Shown: positions 16,497 to 25,927 of the stretch, one piece after another
How the letters are laid out: the number at the start of each line of letters is the position of its first letter
Numbering within the stretch: position 1 is the stretch's first letter
From: Massilia sp. PDC64
GTDB lineage: Bacteria; Pseudomonadota; Gammaproteobacteria; Burkholderiales; Burkholderiaceae_D
DNA: 64,000 nt
Assembly (NCBI RefSeq): GCF_900101265.1
Contig: NZ_FMZS01000008.1
Span: 124,001-188,000, forward strand
Direction: 5' to 3'
Position numbers and translations under genes: made by a program
The notes under the pieces: model-generated
What the model was told of the DNA's origin: nothing
The model's input: only the letters and a program-made list of their open reading frames with translations
Databases searched by the model: none

Positions 16497-17528
16497 TCAG
16501 GCGCGTGGCCGCAATGCGCCCGCGGGATTGTCGGCCGCGCCGACCCAGTCGAACAGGAACGCGATGAAGGCGGCCGCGGCCGGCGACAGCGACCGCTGCT
16601 CGCGCGTGTAGACGAAGAAGCGGCGCGTCAACACGGGCGCGTCGAGCGGCAGCATGCGCAGGCCGTGCAGGCGCACGAGCGGCGCGGCGTACGGCATGCA
16701 GACCGTGATGCCCAGGCCGGACGCCACCATGGCCAGCGCAGTGGTCATGTACGTGACTTCGTGGGCCGGCCGCAGCGTCAGCTCGCGCAGCGTGTCGGCG
16801 CTGCCGCTGCGTTTCTCATTGCGACCGCCATCGCTTCCACCGTCCTCGGCGTTCTCCATCCTGTTGCCCGACCTGCCGGGCTTGCCGTCACCGCCGCCAC
16901 TGCCCATGTCCGCCAGCAGCCGCTCCGTGAACTGGCCACGCAATGTGATCAAGGGATGCGCGGCAAGGTCGCCCCAGCCGAGCCGGCGGCGCTTCGCCAG
17001 CGCATGATCGGGCGGCACCACCGCCTCGAACGGCATTTCCATCAGCTCCCGTGCTTCCAGTTGCGGGGCGCTGTCGCGCTCGGGGCCGATGCCGAAGTCC
17101 GTTTCGCCGGACAGCACGCGCGTCGTGACGGCCTCGACAGGCGAGTCGGACAGGCTGATGCGGATGTCCGGGTAGCGCGTGCGCCATGCGGCGATCACCT
17201 GCGGCAGCAGGGTGCAGGCCATCAACTGGGGCACAGCCACGCGCACGATACCCTTCCTGAGTTGCGCCTGGTCCGCAATGTTCGCAAGCGCACGGTCGAG
17301 GTCATCGATCATCTGGCTGAATAGGGGATAGAGTTCGTTCCCCGTTTCGGTCAAGGCGATACGCCGCGTGCTGCGGTCGACGACGCGGACGCCGAGCGTC
17401 TGTTCCAGCTCTTTGATCAAACCGGACAAGGCCGACTGTGTGACGTGCATGTACTGCGCGGCAAGCGTAAAGTTACCGGTCTTTGCCAGGGCAACGAAGG
17501 CGCGCATCTGGCGCAGGGTAGGATTCAT
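16497..17528 (-). CDS. LysR-family regulator with a low-complexity insertion
   Basis: A 343-residue regulator, about 35-40 residues longer than a typical LysR protein. Residues 1-60 form the winged helix (L-R-Q-M-R-A-F-V-A-L-A-K-T-G-N-F-T-L-A-A), followed by the linker helix and a substrate-binding domain. The extra length is a Gly/Ser/Asn/Arg-rich block around residues 207-245, between the two lobes of the effector domain. It is divergent from the fumarylacetoacetase-like and maleylacetoacetate isomerase genes 95 bases away and is the likely regulator of that pair, probably sensing an aromatic breakdown intermediate (inference). Confidence 0.85.
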   Translation of the reverse strand: MNPTLRQMRAFVALAKTGNFTLAAQYMHVTQSALSGLIKELEQTLGVRVVDRSTRRIALTETGNELYPLFSQMIDDLDRALANIADQAQLRKGIVRVAVPQLMACTLLPQVIAAWRTRYPDIRISLSDSPVEAVTTRVLSGETDFGIGPERDSAPQLEARELMEMPFEAVVPPDHALAKRRRLGWGDLAAHPLITLRGQFTERLLADMGSGGGDGKPGRSGNRMENAEDGGSDGGRNEKRSGSADTLRELTLRPAHEVTYMTTALAMVASGLGITVCMPYAAPLVRLHGLRMLPLDAPVLTRRFFVYTREQRSLSPAAAAFIAFLFDWVGAADNPAGALRPRA

Positions 17529-17623
17529 CAGGAAATCCGATAAATAGAGCGGAAAATATTGTTTGTATGATAGTCCGTTTTACTTTTTAATGGCGGAAAC
17601 ACTACATTGTTGAAGGAAACGCC

Positions 17624-18649
17624 ATGAAACTCGCTACCCTGAAGGCGGGCGGCCGCGACGGTACGCTCGTCGTCGTCAGCCGGGACCTGGTCACGTGCCA
17701 GGCCGTCCCGAAGATCGCCCGTACGCTGCAGCAGGCGCTGGACGACTGGGACCACGTGGTGCCGAAGCTGCGTCACGTGTATGGCCAGCTGAATGCCGGC
17801 ACGGCTGCGGGGGCCGAATCCTTCATCGAGGAAGAGTGCGCGTCGCCGCTGCCGCGTGCCTACCAGTGGGCCGACGGCTCCGCCTACATCAACCACGTGG
17901 AACTCGTGCGCAAGGCGCGCGGCGCACAGGTGCCGCCGTCGTTCTATACGGATCCGCTGATGTACCAGGGCGGTTCGGATTCCTTCGTCGGGCCGTGCGA
18001 TCCGATCGCCGTGCTGTCCGAGGAGTGGGGCGTCGACCTGGAGGCAGAAGTGGCGGTCGTGACGGGCGACGTGCCGATGGGCGCCACCGTGGAGCAGGCG
18101 GCCCAGGCCATCCGCCTCGTCATGCTGGTCAACGACGTTTCCCTGCGCAACCTGATACCGAAAGAGCTGGAAAAAGGCTTCGGCTTCTTCCAGTCCAAGC
18201 CGGCCAGCGCGTTCTCTCCGGTGGCCGTGACACCGGACGAGCTCGGCGATGCCTGGCGCGACAGCAAGCTGCACCTCCCGCTGCTGGTGACGTTGAACGA
18301 CCAGCCGTTCGGCCGTCCCAACGCGGGCGACGACATGACGTTCAGCTTCGCGCAACTGGTCGCGCACGCCGCGAAGACGCGCGAACTGGAAGCCGGTTCC
18401 ATCATCGGCTCGGGCACGGTGTCGAACAAGCAGGGCAGCCTGCACGGATCGAGCATCGCCAACGGTGGCGTGGGGTATTGCTGCCTGGCGGAGCTGCGTA
18501 TGTACGAGACGATCGAACAGGGCGCACCCAGCACACCTTTCCTGCGCTTCGGCGATACTGTCCGTATCGAGATGCTCGATGCCGATGGCGCCAGCGTGTT
18601 CGGTGCCATCGACCAGGAGGTTGCACACTATCACGGGAGGAAGGAATGA
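17624..18649 (+). CDS. Fumarylacetoacetate hydrolase family protein
   Basis: A 341-residue FAH-fold hydrolase that should cleave a carbon-carbon bond in fumarylacetoacetate, or in a related diketo acid, to give fumarate plus acetoacetate. Metal-site residues typical of the fold lie in E-A-E-V-A-V-V (about residue 143) and V-N-D-V-S-L-R-N (about 173). It is coupled to the isomerase gene by a four-base ATGA overlap, which indicates consecutive steps of tyrosine/homogentisate catabolism. The homogentisate dioxygenase gene is not in the window, so a gentisate-type substrate remains possible. Confidence 0.82.
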   Translation: MKLATLKAGGRDGTLVVVSRDLVTCQAVPKIARTLQQALDDWDHVVPKLRHVYGQLNAGTAAGAESFIEEECASPLPRAYQWADGSAYINHVELVRKARGAQVPPSFYTDPLMYQGGSDSFVGPCDPIAVLSEEWGVDLEAEVAVVTGDVPMGATVEQAAQAIRLVMLVNDVSLRNLIPKELEKGFGFFQSKPASAFSPVAVTPDELGDAWRDSKLHLPLLVTLNDQPFGRPNAGDDMTFSFAQLVAHAAKTRELEAGSIIGSGTVSNKQGSLHGSSIANGGVGYCCLAELRMYETIEQGAPSTPFLRFGDTVRIEMLDADGASVFGAIDQEVAHYHGRKE

Positions 18650-19290
18650 AGCTCTATACCTATTTCCGCAGTTCGGCCGCATACCGGGTGCGTATCGCGC
18701 TCAACCTGAAGGGGCTGAAGTACGACGCGGTTCCGGTGCACCTTTTGCGCGGCGGCGGCGAGCAGCTGCAAGAGAACTACATCAAGATGAATCCCAGCGG
18801 TCTCGTCCCCACCTTCCAGGACGACTACATCACGCTGACCCAGTCGATGGCCATCCTCGAATACCTCGAGGATGAATACCCGCAGGTGCCGTTGCTGCCG
18901 AAGGATGCTTCCGGCCGCGCGCGCGTGCGCGAGCTCGCGCAGATTATTGCCTGCGACATCCATCCCGTGAACAATCTGCGCGTGCTGCGCTACCTCGTCA
19001 AGGACCTCGGCCTGTCGGAAGAGATCAAGACGCAGTGGTACCGCCACTGGCTCGTGGGCGGCCTCGAGGTGCTGGAGAAGCACCTGGCGCGCGACCCGAG
19101 CGCGGGCCCGCTGTGCCACGGCTACCTGCCGACGATCGCCGACTGCTTCCTCGTGCCGCAGGTGTTCAATGCGCAGCGCCACGGTATCGACATCGCGGCC
19201 TATCCGAACATCGCGCGCATCAACGCGGCGTGCATCGAGTTGCCCGCCTTCGTGGCGGCGCATCCCTCCAACCAGCCGGACGCGGAATAA
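18646..19290 (+). CDS. maiA: Maleylacetoacetate isomerase (zeta-class GST)
   Basis: A 214-residue glutathione-dependent isomerase converting maleylacetoacetate to fumarylacetoacetate, the substrate of the enzyme encoded just upstream. The zeta-class active-site motif is visible as F-R-S-S-A-A-Y-R-V-R-I-A-L at residues 7-19, followed by the thioredoxin-like N-domain (N-P-S-G-L-V-P-T) and an all-helical C-domain. It starts inside the stop codon of the hydrolase gene, so the two are translationally coupled. A GGGAGGAAGG ribosome-binding site lies in the end of the upstream gene. Confidence 0.87.
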   Translation: MKLYTYFRSSAAYRVRIALNLKGLKYDAVPVHLLRGGGEQLQENYIKMNPSGLVPTFQDDYITLTQSMAILEYLEDEYPQVPLLPKDASGRARVRELAQIIACDIHPVNNLRVLRYLVKDLGLSEEIKTQWYRHWLVGGLEVLEKHLARDPSAGPLCHGYLPTIADCFLVPQVFNAQRHGIDIAAYPNIARINAACIELPAFVAAHPSNQPDAE

Positions 19291-19317
19291 TCCGCGTCCG
19301 ATGATTCCTGGACGCGG
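19278..19317. terminator. Alternative hairpins at the maiA stop codon
   Basis: GGACGCGGA-ATAA-TCCGCGTCC (19278-19299) contains the maiA stop codon in its loop. A third copy, GGACGCGG (19310-19317), can pair instead with CCGCGTCC (19292-19299). The two hairpins exclude each other. There is no T-run; the site lies between convergent maiA and the CBS gene. Confidence 0.4.
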
Positions 19318-19323
19318 CGCTGC

Positions 19324-19782
19324 TCAGTGCCGCGTCTCCGACCCGAGGGTCGAGCGATCCGGCTCGGCCGGCGTCGAGATCTCTTCCAGCGTATGGTCGA
19401 TGCCGGCCGAATGCTTGGCCGCCATGTCGCCCAGCGAGACGATGCCAATCACCTCGTGCGAAGCTTCGTCCACGACGGGCACGCGGCGGATCTGCACGTC
19501 GCCCATCTGGCCCAGCACCTCGTCCACCGTCTGGTTCGGCGCACAGGTGCGCACGTCGGTACTCATCACGTCGCCCACGCGCGTCTCGCCCGGGGCCTGC
19601 CCGGCCGCCGTCGAGCGCACCGTGATGTCGCGGTCGGTGATCATGCCGACCAGCTTCTGGCCGTCCAGCACGGGGATCGCGCCCACGTTCAACTCGTCCA
19701 TCATCTGCGCGGCGCGCTGCACGGTTTCCTGCGGCGAAATGCTTTGCACGTCGCGGGTCATCACATCCTGAATGGTCTGCAT
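19324..19782 (-). CDS. CBS-domain pair protein
   Basis: A 152-residue protein formed almost entirely of two CBS domains (residues 8-60 and 73-128), each with the I-S-P-x-E-T-V / I-P-V-x-D-x-x-x-L-V-G-M-I-T-D-R-D-I pattern. Such stand-alone Bateman modules bind adenosine nucleotides and usually act as energy or redox-linked regulators of a partner protein, which cannot be identified here. ATG 19782 follows an excellent AGGAGGAG site; longer in-frame starts extend into non-coding-looking sequence. Confidence 0.85.
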   Translation of the reverse strand: MQTIQDVMTRDVQSISPQETVQRAAQMMDELNVGAIPVLDGQKLVGMITDRDITVRSTAAGQAPGETRVGDVMSTDVRTCAPNQTVDEVLGQMGDVQIRRVPVVDEASHEVIGIVSLGDMAAKHSAGIDHTLEEISTPAEPDRSTLGSETRH

Positions 19783-19935
19783 TTGAAGCTCCTCCTGATG
19801 TTCACACGGCGATGCATGATGCACGTTTTTGCGGAGATCGGACGCTACGTTGAATCGCGGAACAGTCCGTGAATATAGGCCTTGTGGGAACCGGGCTCGG
19901 CTACAATCTGCGCCTCTTTGACTCCCCGTGATGCC

Positions 19936-20697
19936 ATGCCTATCCCCGCGCCCATCGCCGCTGCCCTGGAACGTGCCGACGCCTCCTGGCGCCCCCATCT
20001 GATCAACGGTCTCGACGCCATGATGCAGGCGACGCCGGACTACCTGCCGGATCTCGCCAACGACCACTACCTGCCCACGGGCGGCCGCCTGTTCGCCGCG
20101 TTCGCGCTGCCGCTGCCGGCCGTGCGCTACGTGCTCGTGGGGGAGGGCCCGTATCCGCGCGAAGAGAGCGCGACCGGGGTGTGCTTCATGGACGGGGCCG
20201 TCGGTCCGCTATGGTCGGAGACGGGCCTGTCGAAGCCCGTCAACCGCGCCACGTCGCTGCGCAACTTCATGAAGATGCTGCTGGTGGCCGAAGGCCGCCT
20301 GAGCGAGGACGACACGGGCGGCGCGGCATTGGCGCCCATCGCGAAGGCCGCACGGACGGATGGCTCGATCCAGACCCTGGCCGAGCTGCAGGACAACCTG
20401 CTCGGCCACGGTTTCCTGCTGTTGAATGCGGCCCTCGTGTTCCGCAAGCATGTGCCGCCGGTCCAGGAAGCGCGGGCATGGGTGCCGTTCCAGCGCGCCG
20501 TGTTCGCCGCGCTGGCGGAACGCGCCGACAAGCCGACCCTGGTGTTGTGGGGCAAGATTGCCGAGCAGTTGAACAAGGTGCCGGAGACGGCCGGCTTCCC
20601 GCAGATCCACGCCGAGCACCCGTACAACCTGTCGTTCATCCGTCACGAAGGCATGCAGAAACTGTTCGGGCCGATGCATTTGCTGCACCGCGGCTAA
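19936..20697 (+). CDS. Uracil-DNA glycosylase-like protein with altered catalytic motif
   Basis: A 253-residue protein with the outline of a family-1 uracil-DNA glycosylase: a water-activating loop region V-L-V-G-E-G-P-Y-P-R-E (from residue 66), G-V-C-F near 81, L-L-L-N-A-A-L-V-F-R in the middle and H-P-Y-N-L-S near the C-terminus. In the classic enzyme the first motif is G-Q-D-P-Y-H. Here the catalytic Asp is Gly71 and the His is Pro74, while the C-terminal His is kept. It may therefore be inactive as a uracil glycosylase, or act on another base. TACAAT at 19902-19907 is a possible -10. Confidence 0.7.
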   Translation: MPIPAPIAAALERADASWRPHLINGLDAMMQATPDYLPDLANDHYLPTGGRLFAAFALPLPAVRYVLVGEGPYPREESATGVCFMDGAVGPLWSETGLSKPVNRATSLRNFMKMLLVAEGRLSEDDTGGAALAPIAKAARTDGSIQTLAELQDNLLGHGFLLLNAALVFRKHVPPVQEARAWVPFQRAVFAALAERADKPTLVLWGKIAEQLNKVPETAGFPQIHAEHPYNLSFIRHEGMQKLFGPMHLLHRG

Positions 20698-20734
20698 AAA
20701 AGGGTGGGCCAAGCAAAGGCTGGCGAAATACGCT

Positions 20735-20759
20735 ATACTTGACTAAATCGATCAACTAA
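20735..20759 (+). promoter_or_regulatory. IscR type-1 binding site in the isc promoter
   Basis: The 25 bases read ATACTTGACTAAATC, then GATCAACTAA. They fit the E. coli type-1 IscR consensus (ATA-S-YY-GACT-...-AGTC-RR-S-TAT) at nearly all positions. 2Fe-2S IscR binding here would repress the operon when Fe-S supply is adequate. The site overlaps TTGACT (20739-20744), a likely -35. Confidence 0.75.
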
Positions 20760-20856
20760 TCAGGTTTTCCAAGGTGTCCCAAGAGACAGATGAAAACGTG
20801 ATCGGTTGAAGAGAAGCAAGATTTTAACACTGTCTGGAAAACCAACCGGGGTTGTG

Positions 20857-21354
20857 ATGCGTCTGACCACCAAAGGCCGTTTTGCTGTTACCGCGATGAT
20901 CGACCTCGCCCTGCGCCAGGGCAATGGTCCGGTCACGCTGTCGGGCATCAGCCAGCGCCAGGCCATTTCGCTGTCGTACCTGGAGCAATTGTTCGGCAAG
21001 CTGCGCCGGCACGAGATCGTCGAGTCGGTGCGCGGCCCGGGCGGCGGCTACAGCCTGGCGCGCAGCGCCGACAAGGTGACCGTCGCCGACATCATCATCG
21101 CCGTCGACGAGCCGATCGATGCGACCCAGTGCGGCGGCAAGGAAAACTGTCATGGCGCCGATGCCGCCAGCGGCACCCGCTGCATGACCCACGAACTGTG
21201 GGCCACGCTGAACGCGAAAATGGTCGATTTCCTCGACTCGGTGACCTTGCAGGACCTCGTCGACCAGCAGAAGCAGAAAGAACAGAACGTCGTGGTGATG
21301 CACCGCCACGCGCCGTCGGACAATACTGAAGCTAAGCATATTGGAGTGAACTGA
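20857..21354 (+). CDS. iscR: Fe-S cluster-sensing regulator IscR
   Basis: A 165-residue Rrf2-family regulator that binds a 2Fe-2S cluster and controls the isc operon. Residues 1-80 form the winged helix ([11 protein letters not shown], then [19 protein letters not shown]). The three Cys and one His ligands are present, but the spacing between the second and third Cys is ten residues instead of the five in E. coli. I chose ATG 20857 because M-R-L-T is the invariant start of the family. Its stop overlaps the iscS start by one base. Confidence 0.93.
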   Translation: MRLTTKGRFAVTAMIDLALRQGNGPVTLSGISQRQAISLSYLEQLFGKLRRHEIVESVRGPGGGYSLARSADKVTVADIIIAVDEPIDATQCGGKENCHGADAASGTRCMTHELWATLNAKMVDFLDSVTLQDLVDQQKQKEQNVVVMHRHAPSDNTEAKHIGVN

Positions 21355-22610
21355 TGAACGCGCCCTTGGACAAAAAAATCGAGCAGAGCTTCGTGACTGC
21401 GCCGCATTTCCCGATCTACATGGATTACTCGGCCACGACGCCGATCGATCCGCGCGTGGCGGACAAGATGATTCCGTACCTGCGCGAGCAGTTCGGTAAC
21501 CCGGCGTCGCGCAGCCACGCCTACGGCTGGAGCGCCGAGGCGGCCGTCGAAGAGGCGCGCGCACAGGTCGCGGCGCTCGTCGGCGCCGATCCGCGCGAGA
21601 TCATCTGGACCTCGGGCGCGACGGAATCGAACAACCTCGCGCTGAAGGGCGCCGCGCACTTCTACAAGTCGAAAGGCAAGCACATCATCACGGTCAAGAC
21701 CGAGCACAAGGCCGTGCTGGACACCGTGCGCGAGCTGGAACGCCAGGGCTTCGAAGCGACTTACCTGGAACCGCAGGACAATGGCCTGATCACGCTGGAG
21801 CAGCTGGAAGCGGCGATCCGTCCGGACACGATCCTCGTCTCCGTGATGCTCGTGAATAACGAGATTGGCGTGGTCCAGCCGATCAGGGAAATCGGCGAAC
21901 TGTGCCGCAAGAAGGGCATCATCTTCCACAGCGACGCGGCGCAGGCCACGGGCAAGGTCGAGATCAACCTGGAAGAACTGAAGGTCGACCTGATGAGCTT
22001 CTCCGCGCACAAGACCTACGGTCCGAAGGGCATCGGCGCGCTGTACGTGCGCCGCAAGCCGCGCGTGCGCCTGGAAGCGCAGATGCACGGCGGCGGCCAC
22101 GAGCGCGGCCTGCGTTCGGGCACGCTGGCACCGCACCAGATCGTCGGCATGGGCGAAGCCTTCCGCATCGCCAAGGAAGAGATGACCACCGAGCTCGCGC
22201 GCATCAAGGCGCTGCGCGACCGCCTGGCCAAGGGCCTGCTGGAGATCGAAGAGGTCTACATCAACGGCGACATGGAACACCGCGTCCCGCACAACCTGAA
22301 CGTGTCCTTCAACTTCGTCGAAGGCGAATCGCTGATCATGGCCGTCAAGGACATCGCCGTGTCGTCGGGTTCGGCCTGCACGTCGGCCTCGCTGGAACCG
22401 TCGTACGTGCTGCGCGCCCTGGGCCGCAGCGACGAACTGGCGCACAGCTCGATCCGCTTCACCATCGGCCGTTTTACGACCGAGGAAGACATCGACTTCG
22501 CCGTCAAGCTGCTGAAGGAAAAAGTCGGCAAGCTGCGCGAACTGTCGCCGCTGTGGGAAATGCACAAGGATGGCATTGACCTGAACTCGATCCAGTGGGC
22601 CGCCCACTAA
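21354..22610 (+). CDS. iscS: Cysteine desulfurase IscS
   Basis: A 418-residue PLP enzyme that removes sulfur from cysteine and passes it to IscU. Lys220 in S-F-S-A-H-K-T-Y-G binds PLP. Cys342 in [10 protein letters not shown] carries the persulfide. Relative to E. coli IscS both residues are shifted by 14, matching a short N-terminal extension (M-N-A-P-L-D-K...). The start codon overlaps the iscR stop, indicating translational coupling. Confidence 0.95.
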   Translation: MNAPLDKKIEQSFVTAPHFPIYMDYSATTPIDPRVADKMIPYLREQFGNPASRSHAYGWSAEAAVEEARAQVAALVGADPREIIWTSGATESNNLALKGAAHFYKSKGKHIITVKTEHKAVLDTVRELERQGFEATYLEPQDNGLITLEQLEAAIRPDTILVSVMLVNNEIGVVQPIREIGELCRKKGIIFHSDAAQATGKVEINLEELKVDLMSFSAHKTYGPKGIGALYVRRKPRVRLEAQMHGGGHERGLRSGTLAPHQIVGMGEAFRIAKEEMTTELARIKALRDRLAKGLLEIEEVYINGDMEHRVPHNLNVSFNFVEGESLIMAVKDIAVSSGSACTSASLEPSYVLRALGRSDELAHSSIRFTIGRFTTEEDIDFAVKLLKEKVGKLRELSPLWEMHKDGIDLNSIQWAAH

Positions 22611-22641
22611 TTCACTGAACAGAACACGAAGGAGCACTACC

Positions 22642-23034
22642 ATGGCATATTCCGACAAGGTCCTGGACCACTACGAAAACCCGCGCAACGTCGGCTCGTT
22701 CGACAAGAATGCCGACGACGTCGGCACCGGCATGGTCGGCGCACCGGCCTGCGGCGACGTGATGAAGCTGCAGATCAAGGTGAACGAAGCCGGCGTGATC
22801 GAAGACGCGAAATTCAAGACGTACGGCTGCGGCTCGGCGATCGCTTCGAGCTCGCTCGTGACCGAGTGGGTGAAAGGCAAATCGCTGGACGAGGCACTGG
22901 CCATCAAGAACACGCAGATCGCCGAAGAACTGGCGCTGCCGCCGGTGAAGATCCACTGCTCGATCCTGGCCGAAGACGCCATCAAGGCGGCCGTCGCCGA
23001 CTACAAGACCAAGCACGCGACCGAAAAAGCGTAA
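22642..23034 (+). CDS. iscU: Fe-S scaffold protein IscU
   Basis: A 130-residue scaffold on which 2Fe-2S and 4Fe-4S clusters are built before HscA/HscB-driven transfer. The three ligand cysteines are Cys37, Cys63 and Cys106, with Asp39 and His105 in their canonical positions. The HscA recognition motif L-P-P-V-K is present at residues 99-103. It lies 31 bases after iscS behind AAGGAGC. Confidence 0.95.
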   Translation: MAYSDKVLDHYENPRNVGSFDKNADDVGTGMVGAPACGDVMKLQIKVNEAGVIEDAKFKTYGCGSAIASSSLVTEWVKGKSLDEALAIKNTQIAEELALPPVKIHCSILAEDAIKAAVADYKTKHATEKA

Positions 23035-23061
23035 CGTCGTAACCCCAAGCTGGAGATAGAA

Positions 23062-23385
23062 ATGGCTGTGACCCTGACCGAAAAAGCCGCAAAGCACATC
23101 AACCGTTACCTCGAACGCCGGGGCAAGGGCGTGGGCCTGCGTTTCGGCGTGCGCACGACCGGCTGCTCCGGCCTGGCCTACAAGCTGGAATACGTCGACG
23201 AAGCCGCCGCCGAAGATACGGTCTTCGAATCGCATGGCGTGAAGGTCTTCGTCGATCCGAAGAGCCTGCCGTACATCGACGGCACCGAGCTCGATTTCGC
23301 CCGCGAAGGCCTGAACGAAGGCTTCCGCTTCAACAACCCGAACGTCAAGGACAATTGCGGTTGCGGCGAAAGCTTCCGCGTCTGA
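23062..23385 (+). CDS. iscA: A-type Fe-S carrier IscA
   Basis: A 107-residue A-type carrier. The three conserved cysteines are Cys35 (T-G-C-S-G), Cys99 and Cys101 (N-C-G-C-G-E-S-F), which bind iron or a cluster shared between subunits. It delivers clusters made on IscU to apo-proteins. It follows iscU by 27 bases in the standard operon order. Confidence 0.94.
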   Translation: MAVTLTEKAAKHINRYLERRGKGVGLRFGVRTTGCSGLAYKLEYVDEAAAEDTVFESHGVKVFVDPKSLPYIDGTELDFAREGLNEGFRFNNPNVKDNCGCGESFRV

Positions 23386-23401
23386 CCGGGAGCGCCGGAA
23401 C

Positions 23402-23917
23402 GTGCAAAACCACTTCGAGCTGTTCCAGCTGCCGGCCAGGTTCGACGTCGACATGGACGCGCTGGACGCCGCTTACCGCGAAGTCCAGGGCCGCGTCCAT
23501 CCGGACCGCTTCGTGAACGCGAGCGACACGGAAAAGCGCGTCGCGATGCAGTGGGCCACGCGCGCCAACGAGGCCTATCAAACGCTGAAAAGCCCGATGC
23601 TGCGCGCGCGCTACCTGTGCGAGCTGCATGGCGTCGACCTGCAGACCGAGTCGAACACCGCGATGCCGATGGACTTCCTGATGGAGCAGATGGAGCTGCG
23701 CGAAGCCCTGTCCGACGCGCGCGACGCGAAGGATGCCGGCGCCCTCGACGAGCTGGATGCGCGCATCCGCAACGAGCGCAAGCAGCGCCTGGCGCAGGTC
23801 GGCAAGCTGCTCGACGCCGGCGACTACCAGCAGGCGGCGCAGGGCGTGCGGGCGCTGATGTTCCTCGACAAATTCGGCGACGAATTGCATTACGCGTTCG
23901 AGGCGCTGGAGTCTTGA
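23402..23917 (+). CDS. hscB: Fe-S co-chaperone HscB
   Basis: A 171-residue J-domain co-chaperone. The J domain spans residues 1-75 with the catalytic H-P-D at H-P-D-R-F, and the C-terminal helical bundle (about 85-170) binds IscU and hands it to HscA. The start codon is GTG at 23402, behind GGGAG, giving M-Q-N-H-F-E-L-F, the normal family start. Confidence 0.92.
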   Translation: MQNHFELFQLPARFDVDMDALDAAYREVQGRVHPDRFVNASDTEKRVAMQWATRANEAYQTLKSPMLRARYLCELHGVDLQTESNTAMPMDFLMEQMELREALSDARDAKDAGALDELDARIRNERKQRLAQVGKLLDAGDYQQAAQGVRALMFLDKFGDELHYAFEALES

Positions 23918-23934
23918 TTGACCGCGACGCGGTC

Positions 23935-23982
23935 CGTGGGGTGGCGTGATTGATGCCGGCGTGTCAGTCACCCCACCCCACG
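23935..23982. other. Long hairpin between hscB and hscA
   Basis: Arms 23935-23953 (CGTGGGGTGGCGTGATTGA) and 23964-23982 pair over 19 bases with three mismatches, some of them G-T in RNA, around a ten-base loop. It fills the 99-base hscB-hscA gap and has no T-tract, so it may act as an RNA-stability or processing element within the operon. Confidence 0.55.
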
Positions 23983-24016
23983 AACGTATCCAATAATAAA
24001 ACCAGGTAACACGACC

Positions 24017-25906
24017 ATGGCACTATTGCAGATCTCCGAACCCGGCATGTCGACCGCGCCGCACCAGCACCGGCTGGCGGTGGGCATCGACCTGGGCACC
24101 ACCAATTCCCTCGTCGCGACCGTGCGCCACTCGATCCCGGAAGTGCTCACCGACGAGGACGGCCGCTCGCTGCTGCCATCGATCGTGCGCTACCTCCCGA
24201 ACGGCCACGCCAACATCGGCTACAAGGCCATGGCGGCCCGCACCACCGATCCGAAGAACACCATCGTCTCCGTCAAGCGCTTCATGGGCCGCGGCCTGAA
24301 GGACATCGCGCATGCCGAGAACCTGCCGTATGACTTCGTCGACGCGCCCGGCATGGTGCAATTGAAGACCGTCGCCGGCGTGAAGTCGCCCGTCGAAGTC
24401 TCCGCACAGATCCTGGCCACGTTGCGCCAGACCGCGGAAGACGCGCTCGGCGACGAACTGGTCGGCGCCGTCATCACGGTGCCCGCGTACTTCGACGATG
24501 CGCAGCGCCAGGCGACGAAGGACGCCGCGCAGCTGGCCGGCCTGAACGTCCTGCGCCTGCTGTCCGAGCCTACGGCCGCCGCCATCGCGTATGGCCTCGA
24601 CCACGGCAAGGAAGGCGTGTTCGCCGTGTACGACCTGGGCGGCGGCACGTTCGACATCTCGATCCTCAAGCTGTCGAAGGGCGTGTTCGAAGTGCTGTCC
24701 ACGGGCGGCGATTCCGCGCTCGGCGGCGACGACTTCGACCAGCGCCTGTTCTGCCACATCACCCAGCAGGCCGGCCTCGCGCCGCTGTCCGAAGTCGATA
24801 CCGCGACCTTGATGGTCAAGGCGCGCCAGGCCAAGGAACTGCTGTCGACGAACGAAGAGACGACCGTCGAGGCGATCCTGAAATCGGGCGAGGTCGTGCA
24901 GGTGACGATCACTGCGAAGACCTTCGCCGAGATCACGCAGCCGCTCGTCGCGAAGACGATGAACGCCGTGCGCAAGGCGATGCGCGACGCGAACGTGACC
25001 GTGGAAGACGTCGACGGCGTCGTGCTCGTCGGCGGCGCCACGCGCATGCCGCACATCCGCCGCGCCGTCGGCGACTTCTTCAAGACGATCCCGCACGCGA
25101 ACATCGACCCGGACAAGGTCGTCGCGCTGGGCGCCGCCATCCAGGCGAACCTCCTGGCCGGCAACCGCGCGCCGGGCGACGACTGGCTGCTGCTGGACGT
25201 GATCCCGCTGTCGCTCGGCATCGAGACGATGGGCGGCCTGGTCGAGAAGATCATCCCGCGCAACTCGACGATCCCGTGCGCCCGCGCGCAGGAATTCACG
25301 ACGTTCAAGGATGGCCAGACGGCATTGGCCGTGCACGTGGTGCAGGGCGAGCGCGAGCTCGTGTCCGACTGCCGTTCGCTGGCGCGCTTCGAACTGCGCG
25401 GCATCCCGCCGATGGCGGCCGGCGCGGCGCGCATCCGCGTCACGTACCAGGTCGATGCGGACGGGCTGTTGTCCGTGTCGGCACGCGAGACGCGCTCCGG
25501 CGTGGAAGCGTCGATCACCGTGAAGCCGTCGTACGGCCTCGGCGACGACGAGGTCGCGCGCATGCTGCAGGACTCGTACAACTCGGCGCAGGTCGACATG
25601 GTCGCGCGCGCGCTGCGCGAGGAACAGGTCGAGGCCGAGCGCATCCTGCTGGCCACGCAGTCCGCGCTGGACGCCGACGCCGAGCTGCTGACCGAGGAAG
25701 AGCAGGGCGCGATCGCGCAACTGGTGCAGGGCGTGCGCGACGCGATGGCGCGCTCGAACGATGCGGCCATCGACGCGGACTCGCGCCAGAACGTCCTGCA
25801 CGACGCGGTGCAGGCGCTGGCGCGCGGCACCGAGGAATTCGCCGCGCGGCGCATGGACAAGAGCGTGCGCAAGGTGTTGGCCGGCAAGGCGCTGGATCAG
25901 GTATAA
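24017..25906 (+). CDS. hscA: Fe-S chaperone HscA (Hsp70 type)
   Basis: A 629-residue specialised Hsp70. The nucleotide-binding domain occupies about residues 20-390 ([25 protein letters not shown]) and the substrate-binding domain about 400-629. It uses ATP to detach clusters from IscU via the L-P-P-V-K motif. I kept ATG 24017, preceded by CAGGTAA; a second ATG 30 bases later is in frame. Normal family length. Confidence 0.94.
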   Translation: MALLQISEPGMSTAPHQHRLAVGIDLGTTNSLVATVRHSIPEVLTDEDGRSLLPSIVRYLPNGHANIGYKAMAARTTDPKNTIVSVKRFMGRGLKDIAHAENLPYDFVDAPGMVQLKTVAGVKSPVEVSAQILATLRQTAEDALGDELVGAVITVPAYFDDAQRQATKDAAQLAGLNVLRLLSEPTAAAIAYGLDHGKEGVFAVYDLGGGTFDISILKLSKGVFEVLSTGGDSALGGDDFDQRLFCHITQQAGLAPLSEVDTATLMVKARQAKELLSTNEETTVEAILKSGEVVQVTITAKTFAEITQPLVAKTMNAVRKAMRDANVTVEDVDGVVLVGGATRMPHIRRAVGDFFKTIPHANIDPDKVVALGAAIQANLLAGNRAPGDDWLLLDVIPLSLGIETMGGLVEKIIPRNSTIPCARAQEFTTFKDGQTALAVHVVQGERELVSDCRSLARFELRGIPPMAAGAARIRVTYQVDADGLLSVSARETRSGVEASITVKPSYGLGDDEVARMLQDSYNSAQVDMVARALREEQVEAERILLATQSALDADAELLTEEEQGAIAQLVQGVRDAMARSNDAAIDADSRQNVLHDAVQALARGTEEFAARRMDKSVRKVLAGKALDQV

Positions 25907-25927
25907 ACAAATCGAAGAGGTCAAGAA

